A DNA stretch of 64,000 bases from an uncultured Lachnospiraceae bacterium (lineage in GTDB: Bacteria > Bacillota > Clostridia > Lachnospirales > Lachnospiraceae). The notes beneath the pieces were generated by a model. It was not told the origin of the DNA, did no database searches, and worked only from the letters and a program-made list of their open reading frames with translations. The translations under genes were made by a program, and so were the position numbers. Positions 57,986 to 64,000 of the stretch are shown one piece after another; position 1 is the stretch's first letter; each line of letters begins with the position of its first letter. Where the stretch lies: assembly GCA_946566685.1 (NCBI GenBank), contig CAMNXA010000010.1:1-64000 (forward strand). The letters run 5' to 3'.

Positions 57986-58673
57986 AGAAAATCTTGACAA
58001 TGTAAAACAGAATATGGAGAAAGCCTGTGGTTTATGTGGCCGCGCCGCAGAGTCCGTTAAATTGATTGCGGTGAGCAAGACCAAACCCGTGGAGGATATT
58101 GAACAGGCTTATGCTTATGGCTGCCGGGACTTTGGGGAAAACAAGGTGCAGGAACTTGTGGATAAATATGAGAAAATGCCGAAGGATATCAGATGGCATA
58201 TGATCGGACATTTGCAGCGCAATAAGGTGAAATATATTGTGGATAAAGTCTATCTGATCCACAGTGTGGATTCTGTACGGCTGGCGGAGGAGATCAGCAA
58301 AGAAGCGGTTAAGAAAAATCTGACAGTCTTCGTCCTGGTGGAAGTCAATGTGGCCGGGGAAGAGAGTAAATTTGGCACATCTTCCGAGGAGGCGCTGCAT
58401 ATGGTGGAAGAAATCGCCAAATTGCCCGGAATCCGTGTGAAGGGGCTGATGACAATCGCGCCTTTTGTTGAAAATGCAGAGGAAAACAGACTATACTTTG
58501 CAAAATTAAAACAAATTTATGTTGACATAATACAAAAAAACATTGATAATGTTTGTATGGAAGAACTTTCTATGGGAATGACCGGAGACTATGAAGTTGC
58601 AATAACAGAAGGCGCTACATATGTCAGGGTCGGTACAGGCATATTTGGAGAAAGACATTATAACACGGTTTAG
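57978..58673 (+). CDS. YggS family pyridoxal phosphate homeostasis protein
   Basis: The 231-residue product has the alanine-racemase-like barrel of YggS/PLPBP: LIAVSKTKP (PLP-binding Lys), DFGENKVQEL, WHMIGHLQRNKVK, VNVAGEESKFG, GLMTIAPF, ELSMGMTGDYEVAI and GTGIFGER. It controls free PLP and amino-acid balance. ATG 57978 overlaps the previous stop; ATG 57966 is an alternative with an overly close GGTGGGG. The yggS-sepF order is conserved. Confidence 0.9.
   Translation: MIKENLDNVKQNMEKACGLCGRAAESVKLIAVSKTKPVEDIEQAYAYGCRDFGENKVQELVDKYEKMPKDIRWHMIGHLQRNKVKYIVDKVYLIHSVDSVRLAEEISKEAVKKNLTVFVLVEVNVAGEESKFGTSSEEALHMVEEIAKLPGIRVKGLMTIAPFVENAEENRLYFAKLKQIYVDIIQKNIDNVCMEELSMGMTGDYEVAITEGATYVRVGTGIFGERHYNTV
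58522..58550 (+). promoter_or_regulatory. Intragenic promoter within yggS, toward sepF
   Basis: TTGACA (58522-58527), a 17-base spacer, GATAAT (58545-58550). Eleven of twelve consensus bases match. Confidence 0.5.
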
Positions 58674-58726
58674 TATACATAAGTTGAGAAAGAATAATAA
58701 GTCTGACAGACATGGAGGATGCAGTA

Positions 58727-59227
58727 ATGAGTGTAATGGATAAGTTTTTAAATGCCATGAAACTGAACGATGAAGAGGATGATGGGTACTATGATGATGA
58801 CTTTTATGACGATGATCCGGAACCGTTAAAAAAGCCGAGTCAGATGAAAGATAGCGCTTCTATGGAGGATGACAAGGGGATTCGCAAGGCATCTCCGAAA
58901 GTAACACCGATGCCCAAGAGCAAAAAGATGACAGGTAACGGCATGGAGGTCTGTGTGATCAAACCGACAACGGTGGAGGATGCCAGGGAGATTACGGAGA
59001 CATTGTTGGCGAACCGGACAGTGGTCTTAAATCTGGAAGGTCTGGATGTGGATATTGCCCAAAGGATTATTGATTTTACTTCTGGTTCCTGTTTCGCAAT
59101 GTCGGGAAATCTGCAAAAGATTTCTCATTATATTTTTATCATCACACCGGCAAGTGTAGATATTTCCGGAGACTTCCAGGAGATATTATCCGGTTCTTTC
59201 GATGTACCGATTGACAATGGATTTTGA
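58727..59227 (+). CDS. sepF: Cell division protein SepF
   Basis: The 166-residue product has an N-terminal amphipathic start (SVMDKFLNAMKL), an acidic linker rich in Asp/Tyr, and the SepF domain (VCVIKPTTVEDAREITETLLANRTVVLNLEG and AQRIIDFTSGSCFAMSGNLQKIS, read in parts). SepF bundles and tethers FtsZ to the membrane. ATG 58727 is eight bases after GGAGGA; an upstream ATG at 58712 lies ahead of that site. A strong terminator follows. Confidence 0.92.
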   Translation: MSVMDKFLNAMKLNDEEDDGYYDDDFYDDDPEPLKKPSQMKDSASMEDDKGIRKASPKVTPMPKSKKMTGNGMEVCVIKPTTVEDAREITETLLANRTVVLNLEGLDVDIAQRIIDFTSGSCFAMSGNLQKISHYIFIITPASVDISGDFQEILSGSFDVPIDNGF

Positions 59228-59280
59228 TAGGGGATACCGGTGATGACAGGAGTTATATAAGAAAGATACGATATTTTAAT

Positions 59281-59318
59281 CAGACTTCCTGGCAGTTCAT
59301 GTCAGGAAGTCTGTTCTT
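59281..59318 (+). terminator. Terminator after sepF
   Basis: CAGACTTCCTG (59281-59291) pairs perfectly with CAGGAAGTCTG (59303-59313), then TTCTTG. Confidence 0.8.
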
Positions 59319-59355
59319 GATTATACAGGAAAACAAGGGAAGGCGGGCATGAAAG

Positions 59356-60465
59356 ATGGCTAATCGAATGACAATTAATTATGAGAAAAAACCATGTTAT
59401 GATATTGTTTTTACAAAGGATTTTGATCTGCTTTTGGATGAGTTACTGGCTTTTGACGTAGAGAACAGAAGAGTGGCGGTGATTGCGGACACCAATACGG
59501 CTGCGTTATTTGGGGAAATGGTAAAAGGCATATTGGAGGGGCATTGCCGGAAGGTGATCCTTCATGTATTCCCGGCAGGGGAAGCGAATAAGACACTGGA
59601 TACCGTGAAAGAAATATATAAGAAGCTGATTGAGGAACAGTTTGACCGCAAAGACCTTCTGATCGCGCTTGGCGGCGGGGTGGTGGGTGATATCACCGGT
59701 TATGCGGCGGCTACTTATCTAAGGGGCGTTGATTTTATACAGATTCCCACCACATTGATCGCCCAGTCAGACAGCAGCATTGGCGGTAAGACAGGGGTGG
59801 ATTTTGACGGTTATAAGAATATGGTGGGTGCGTTCTACATGCCCAAACTGGTCTATATGAATATCGGCGCTTTAAAGGAACTGGATGACAGGCAGTTCTA
59901 TGCGGGATTTGCCGAGGTGATGAAGCATGGGCTGATTAAGGATGCTGCCTTTTATGAATGGCTGCTGGACAATATGTATGAGATTCACGACAGAGATCTG
60001 GAAATCCTGGAAGAGATGGTCATGAGAAGCTGTAGTGTCAAGAAACTTGTGGTGGAGAAGGATCCCACGGAGAAGGGAGACCGGGCGCTGCTTAATTTTG
60101 GACATACCATTGGTCACGCCATAGAGAAGGCCATGCATTTTGAGATGCTGCATGGAGAGTGCATATCCTTGGGGATGGTGGCAGCGGCCTATATTTCCTG
60201 GAAACATAACTGGCTGTCCATGGATGAGTACTTAGAGGTGCGGGATATGTTCGTCCCCTTTCATCTGCCGATCAGCATTGATTCGATTGAACCGGAGGAA
60301 ATTGTACGGCTGACCAAATCGGATAAGAAGATGGAAGCCGGGCAGATTAAGTTTGTACTGTTAAAAAAGGTCGGGAAGGCAGTTATTGACAGGAATGTTA
60401 CGGAGGAAGAGATTCTGGAGGCTGTCAGGGAAATATATTTTAGTGATGAGGATATGAGGGAATGA
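59356..60465 (+). CDS. aroB: 3-dehydroquinate synthase
   Basis: The 369-residue product has LLIALGGGVVGDITGYAAATYLRG (NAD-binding, read in parts), IPTTLIAQSDSSIGGKTGVD, AEVMKHGLIKD, and LLNFGHTIGHAIE (zinc His). It makes 3-dehydroquinate in the shikimate pathway. The lspA start overlaps its stop. No other aro genes are near, so this is an aroB-lspA-rluD-type grouping as in related genomes. Confidence 0.95.
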   Translation: MANRMTINYEKKPCYDIVFTKDFDLLLDELLAFDVENRRVAVIADTNTAALFGEMVKGILEGHCRKVILHVFPAGEANKTLDTVKEIYKKLIEEQFDRKDLLIALGGGVVGDITGYAAATYLRGVDFIQIPTTLIAQSDSSIGGKTGVDFDGYKNMVGAFYMPKLVYMNIGALKELDDRQFYAGFAEVMKHGLIKDAAFYEWLLDNMYEIHDRDLEILEEMVMRSCSVKKLVVEKDPTEKGDRALLNFGHTIGHAIEKAMHFEMLHGECISLGMVAAAYISWKHNWLSMDEYLEVRDMFVPFHLPISIDSIEPEEIVRLTKSDKKMEAGQIKFVLLKKVGKAVIDRNVTEEEILEAVREIYFSDEDMRE

Positions 60466-60989
60466 GCCTGAAAAAGAAAATCTTTTTATTTCTGGATCTG
60501 CTGGTGATTGCCGGTCTGATCACGCTGGATCAATATACGAAATATCTGGCGGTCATACATTTAAAGGATAAGCCAGCTTATAATATCATAAGTGGCGTAC
60601 TGGAATTAAATTACCTGGAGAATCAGGGGGCCGCTTTTGGCATGTTGCCCAACCAGAAGGTTTTCTTCATTTTTGTGGCGATCGTGATCACGAGTGTGGT
60701 GGGTTATGTGCTTTATAAAATGCCGGACAAAAAGAAATACACCAAACTGCACATTTTATTCAGCCTGATCGTGGCAGGGTCGATCGGCAACATGATAGAC
60801 AGGATCCGGTATGATTATGTGGTGGATTTTATTTATTTTGTACGCCTGAATTTTCCGATCTTTAATGTGGCGGATATCTATGTGTCGATCGCCGCTATTT
60901 TTCTGATTGTTTTGCTGTTGTTTGTATATAAGGAAAAGGATTTGTATTTTATCAGCTTTAAGCAGAAGAGATACCGGGAATTTAAATAG
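60462..60989 (+). CDS. lspA: Lipoprotein signal peptidase II
   Basis: The 175-residue product has four membrane helices and the aspartate dyad in GSIGNMIDRIRYDYVVDFIYF (read as GNMIDR and VVDFI) and FPIFNVADIYV. It cleaves prolipoprotein signals, such as that of the carboxypeptidase at 54957. ATG 60462 overlaps the aroB stop (ATGA). Confidence 0.95.
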   Translation: MSLKKKIFLFLDLLVIAGLITLDQYTKYLAVIHLKDKPAYNIISGVLELNYLENQGAAFGMLPNQKVFFIFVAIVITSVVGYVLYKMPDKKKYTKLHILFSLIVAGSIGNMIDRIRYDYVVDFIYFVRLNFPIFNVADIYVSIAAIFLIVLLLFVYKEKDLYFISFKQKRYREFK

Positions 60990-61001
60990 AAAAGAGAATT
61001 T

Positions 61002-61910
61002 ATGGAACAGTTTACTTATCAGATTGGGATTGAGGAAGATGACGAGAGGATTGATAAATGGATCAGCAGTGCACTCACAGATCTTTCCCGTTCCTATATT
61101 CAGAAATGTATCAAAGAGGGGCAGGTTTATGTCAATGATGTCCCCAGAAAAGCCAGCTATCGGCTTAAGGTGGATGATGAGATTGTATTTCGGATCCCGG
61201 AAGCAGTGGAGCCGTCCATCTGTGCGGAGGATATTCCCCTGTCTGTTCTTTATGAGGATGAGGATGTTCTGATCGTGGATAAACCCAAAGGTATGGTGGT
61301 ACATCCGGCGCCAGGGCATTACAGCGGTACTCTGGTCAATGCGGTGCTGTATCACTGTCAGGGACAGCTTTCCGGGATAAACGGCGTCTTAAGGCCAGGT
61401 ATTGTACACCGGATTGACCGGGATACTACGGGATCCTTAGTGGTCTGCAAAAACGACCGGTCACACAGGGAGATTGCTGTGCAGTTAAAAGACCATTCTA
61501 TGACCAGAAGCTACCGGGCCATTGTCCATGGTGTGCTGAAGACTGATGAGGGGACGGTGGATGCGCCCATCGGCAGGGATGAGAAAGACCGCAGAAGAAT
61601 GGCCATCAACGATAAGAACGGCAAACCGGCTGTTACGCACTATAAGGTGCTGAAACGTTTTCGGGAGTATACTTATATAGAGTGCAGGCTGGAGACCGGC
61701 CGCACGCACCAGATCCGTGTGCATATGACATCCATCGGGCATCCGCTTTTGGGGGATGAGGTGTATGGAAACCGCAGATCGCCATTTCGGCTGGATGGAC
61801 AGACACTGCATGCATATACGCTTGGTTTTATACATCCGGGCACACAGGAGTATCTGGAAGTGAGTGCACCGCTTCCGGCCTATTTTGAACATTTGCTTGA
61901 GATTTTATGA
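61002..61910 (+). CDS. RluD/RluA family pseudouridine synthase
   Basis: The 302-residue product has an N-terminal S4 RNA-binding domain (RIDKWISSALTDLSRSYIQK), then KPKGMVVHPAPGH and the catalytic GIVHRIDRDTTGSLVV (Asp in RIDRDT), plus LETGRTHQIRVHM. It isomerises uridines in rRNA, most likely the large subunit, by resemblance to RluD; the target position is not evident. It follows lspA by 12 bases, as in many Firmicutes. Confidence 0.9.
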   Translation: MEQFTYQIGIEEDDERIDKWISSALTDLSRSYIQKCIKEGQVYVNDVPRKASYRLKVDDEIVFRIPEAVEPSICAEDIPLSVLYEDEDVLIVDKPKGMVVHPAPGHYSGTLVNAVLYHCQGQLSGINGVLRPGIVHRIDRDTTGSLVVCKNDRSHREIAVQLKDHSMTRSYRAIVHGVLKTDEGTVDAPIGRDEKDRRRMAINDKNGKPAVTHYKVLKRFREYTYIECRLETGRTHQIRVHMTSIGHPLLGDEVYGNRRSPFRLDGQTLHAYTLGFIHPGTQEYLEVSAPLPAYFEHLLEIL

Positions 61911-61996
61911 TTCTTTTGTGCTGGGATTTTTCGGCTCAGGAGGGAATAAATATTAAATAATTATTAATTTTTTTTGAAAAATTATAGACAAAACTC

Positions 61997-62025
61997 TTGT
62001 CATTTACCACTTTTACGCGTATAAT
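61997..62025 (+). promoter_or_regulatory. SigA promoter of the cstA-associated operon
   Basis: TTGTCA (61997-62002), a 17-base spacer, TATAAT (62020-62025). Confidence 0.7.
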
Positions 62026-62067
62026 TAATTCCATTAGCATTTCCCCAACACAATATATAGGTGTTAC

Positions 62068-62110
62068 ATCATGCAATAAGTATAATACATAGTGATATAT
62101 TGCATGATGC
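62068..62110 (+). promoter_or_regulatory. Perfect 12-bp inverted repeat in the leader
   Basis: CATCATGCAATA (62068-62079) and TATTGCATGATG (62099-62110) with a 19-base loop, about 40 bases after the predicted transcription start. It may act as an RNA hairpin or as an operator. Confidence 0.65.
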
Positions 62111-62122
62111 GGGCAAATGACT

Positions 62123-62182
62123 GATACAAAGAGGTATCAAATACAGGTTAGGTATCCCTTTGCGGATACCTTTTATTGTATA
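62123..62182 (+). terminator. Attenuator-like leader with terminator hairpin
   Basis: Hairpin TGATAC/GTATCA (62123-62140) is followed by terminator hairpin AGGTATCC/GGATACCT (62151-62172) and TTTATTGTAT. The GTATC in each hairpin is the same, so the 5' arm TGATAC can pair with either, giving mutually exclusive folds. It lies before the probable start codon at 62210. Confidence 0.55.
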
Positions 62183-62209
62183 GAGAATGCATTTTGGGGT
62201 ATTTTTATG

Positions 62210-62578
62210 AGATTCTACAGTCTGGAACAGACACAAGCCGTAGAGAAACAGGATCTGGAGCAGGATTATAAGGAGAGTCGGGAAATCGGTATCGTCCGCA
62301 TCGGCAAAGAACGATTATATTTTCGGCGTATGCGTAAGATTTATTATATTCCTTATGCAGACATCAGGCGGTGTTTCCGCAGGGTGATGCTGGTGCCAGC
62401 CAAGTTATGCTGCGGCCGGGGTGATCTGGAAGTGGAGAATCTGGTGATTTGTACGGACAGGGGAGAGGCGGCACAGATTCAGCTGCCCGGAGCCAAGGCA
62501 GGGAAGATTCTTTTGGAAGAACTTAAAAAACGTCTGCCGGATGCAGAATTTACGCCGCAAAATGCCTCCAAAGAATAA
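62210..62578 (+). CDS. Unknown protein, first gene of the cstA operon
   Basis: A 122-residue protein starting MRFYSLEQTQAVEKQDLEQDY and containing RIGKERLYFRRMRKIYYIPYADI and a Cys pair (LCCGRGDLEVENL). The alternating basic and hydrophobic strands suggest a PH-like beta fold, but I cannot assign a family. ATG 62210 has TGGGGT seven bases upstream; the in-frame ATG at 62117 lacks a ribosome-binding site and would translate through the leader hairpins. The product precedes another unknown gene and a CstA-type transporter, suggesting a shared regulon. Confidence 0.6.
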   Translation, partial: RFYSLEQTQAVEKQDLEQDYKESREIGIVRIGKERLYFRRMRKIYYIPYADIRRCFRRVMLVPAKLCCGRGDLEVENLVICTDRGEAAQIQLPGAKAGKILLEELKKRLPDAEFTPQNASKE

Positions 62579-62612
62579 GAATAAGTAAGAATATAAGAAA
62601 TAGGATAATAAA

Positions 62613-63104
62613 ATGACTGTAAATGAAATCTTAGAAAAACTGCTTCGGTCTTTTCAGGTCTATTATAATGTGAAAAGGGAGGACGTGGAGCCGCTTTTTG
62701 TGGCGGAGGCAGAATTCCATACCCATGACGAACAGTTCTTTCTGGTAAAGAGTGCAGTGCTTGCAGAGGCGGAATCGAGGGAATATATTTATTTCGCCAC
62801 AGAACAATATTTGGATGAAACTTTACTGATGCATCTCGATGAAGCGGCCTGGGGGAGTGGGATGAAGCGTGTAAGGCCTCACAAAGACCACCGCAATACG
62901 GATGTTTCACTGTTTATTGTGGCAGAGAAGATATCTGAGGAAGCTTTCAGGAAAATTCCAAAGCTCCGCCATTATCAAAGCTACCATCTGGGGTTGCAGG
63001 GATGGAGCCATTACCGACTGGTTGCTATTGAGCAGGCCTCCGGACGCGCGGTCTATAACCGCTTTGGCCGGAGTTATAAAAAGCTCATTCGCAATATTAT
63101 TTAA
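62613..63104 (+). CDS. Unknown protein upstream of cstA
   Basis: The 163-residue product MTVNEILEKLLRSFQVYYNVKREDV has a folded alpha/beta look with EFHTHDEQFFLVKSAVLAEAESREYIYFATEQYLD (read in parts) and RVRPHKDHRNTDVSLFIVAEKI, ending RFGRSYKKLIRNII. I know no function. It lies between the small unknown gene and the transporter, with 26 bases to the cstA start, so it is cotranscribed and may help regulate or use the transporter. Confidence 0.65.
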   Translation: MTVNEILEKLLRSFQVYYNVKREDVEPLFVAEAEFHTHDEQFFLVKSAVLAEAESREYIYFATEQYLDETLLMHLDEAAWGSGMKRVRPHKDHRNTDVSLFIVAEKISEEAFRKIPKLRHYQSYHLGLQGWSHYRLVAIEQASGRAVYNRFGRSYKKLIRNII

Positions 63105-63130
63105 AACCTTAAAGTAAAGGAGAAGGAAAA

Positions 63131-64000
63131 ATGACAGCAATTTTAATCATTCTTGTTGCGATTGTCCTGCTTGTCATAGGGTATGTTGTCTATGGCTCCT
63201 GGCTGGCAAAGCAGTGGGGCGTTGACCCCTCAAGAAAGACTCCCGCAGTAGAGATGGAGGACGGCGTTGACTATGTGGCAGCACCTCCGGCAGTCCTGAT
63301 GGGACACCATTTCTCATCTATTGCAGGCGCAGGTCCAATCAATGGGCCGATTCAGGCTTCCGTATTCGGATGGCTGCCTGTATTTTTATGGTGTATCATC
63401 GGTGGTATCTTCTTTGGCGGACTTCAGGACTTTGGTTCCCTGTTTGCATCTGTTCGTCACGAAGGTAAATCCGTTGGTGAGATCATCAAGGATTCCATGG
63501 GTTCCAGAGCACAGAAGCTTTTTACGATTTTTGCACTGTTAGTGCTGATTCTGGTAATCGCTTCCTTTGTAAACGTTGTGGCGGGTACTTTCTTCACAGC
63601 GGAAGGCGGATTTGGTATTACCACAAGTCCTACCGGTAACCAGACCACAGCGATGATTTCCGTATTGTTCATCGTATTGGCGATTGTGTATGGTATTCTT
63701 ACCAACCGTTTCCATGTAGGAACCGTGCCGGCTACGATCGCTGGTGTGATTGGTATCGTGCTGATCGTTGTTCTCGGTCTGAATGTAGGTCTGATCATGG
63801 GCCGTACTGCATGGATCGTGCTGATTGGTGTGTATATCACAGTGGCATCCCTGGTTCCTGTATGGATCCTGTTACAGCCCCGTGACTATCTGTCCAGTTT
63901 CTTACTGTATGCGATGATGATTGTTGCCCTTTTGGGTATCTTTATGTCGGCATTTACTGGCACAGCAACCTTCACCATTCCGATGTTTACTGGATGGAAG
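63131..64000 (+). CDS. cstA: CstA-type peptide/pyruvate transporter (cut by window end)
   Basis: The first 290 codons of a carbon-starvation CstA family membrane protein. Diagnostic parts are YGSWLAKQWGVDPSRKTPA, GVDYVAAPPAVLMGHHFSSIAGAGPINGPIQA (read in parts) and WILLQPRDYLSSF, with about seven membrane helices visible. Family members take up peptides or pyruvate during nutrient limitation. AAGGAGAAGGAAAA precedes the ATG. The gene continues past the window edge. Confidence 0.9.
   Translation, partial: MTAILIILVAIVLLVIGYVVYGSWLAKQWGVDPSRKTPAVEMEDGVDYVAAPPAVLMGHHFSSIAGAGPINGPIQASVFGWLPVFLWCIIGGIFFGGLQDFGSLFASVRHEGKSVGEIIKDSMGSRAQKLFTIFALLVLILVIASFVNVVAGTFFTAEGGFGITTSPTGNQTTAMISVLFIVLAIVYGILTNRFHVGTVPATIAGVIGIVLIVVLGLNVGLIMGRTAWIVLIGVYITVASLVPVWILLQPRDYLSSFLLYAMMIVALLGIFMSAFTGTATFTIPMFTGWK

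Noticed and set aside
62026-62210. Assigning the leader to a named riboswitch class
   Set aside because: No known aptamer core could be recognised by eye; only alternative hairpins and a terminator are supported.

Overview
The window reads as chromosome of a spore-forming, anaerobic Firmicute, most likely a Lachnospiraceae (Clostridia) member. The evidence is Clostridia-type housekeeping genes (ZapA, GerW/YtfJ, DUF2953, DUF4321, Asp23, SepF, a MreBCD-MinCDE operon), purine-rich Shine-Dalgarno sites, Rpn-family nuclease-like genes typical of gut Clostridia, and a SigE/SigK-like promoter ahead of a Cys-rich small protein. I saw no rRNA, tRNA, CRISPR array or complete insertion sequence.

Left region (1 to about 11.3 kb): accessory DNA. 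Three Rpn-family genes (2-619, 2479-3606, 3997-4926) surround an isolated UDP-glucuronate-decarboxylase-like gene and a broken membrane-protein gene. The first and third Rpn genes, with their terminators, form a direct duplication. Next comes the most unusual locus, 5116-10798: a winged-helix regulator gene divergent from a 57-codon ORF and a 1343-residue protein with an HEXXH motif in the middle and an FRG domain at the C-terminus. Thirteen copies of GTTCA/TGAAC lie in two clusters between the divergent genes, next to two good promoters. A gene of unknown function follows, with its ribosome-binding site inside the terminator hairpin of the FRG gene. I consider this the best candidate for an undescribed (possibly defence) system; that function is inference.

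Middle region (11.4 to 36 kb): a PHP phosphatase; two related unknown proteins and a Cys-rich probable spore-associated protein on the minus strand; a NusG-domain-II protein and Gx transporter pair; ruvA-ruvB-zapA; a U32 peptidase followed by a SEDS polymerase/class B PBP pair; an ECF sigma/ABC transporter operon; an HD-GYP protein with a substituted HD motif; the ytfI-ytfJ-like sporulation pair; a J-domain protein; rpmB; asp23 and DAK2 genes; recG with an in-frame TAA near its start; degV; and an AT-rich probable insert just before miaB.

Right region (36 to 64 kb): core genes almost entirely on the plus strand. These are miaB-mutS-mutL-miaA (tRNA modification and mismatch repair); an aluminium-resistance/methionine-gamma-lyase-like gene; DUF4321; radC; the shape and division run mreB-mreC-mreD-pbp2-minC-minD-minE-rodA-mgsA-dac; an HlyD-like gene with yggS and sepF; aroB-lspA-rluD-type; and two unknown genes ahead of a cstA-type transporter cut by the window end. 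That last operon has a strong promoter and an attenuator-like leader. Short GC-rich hairpin repeats recur in several intergenic gaps.
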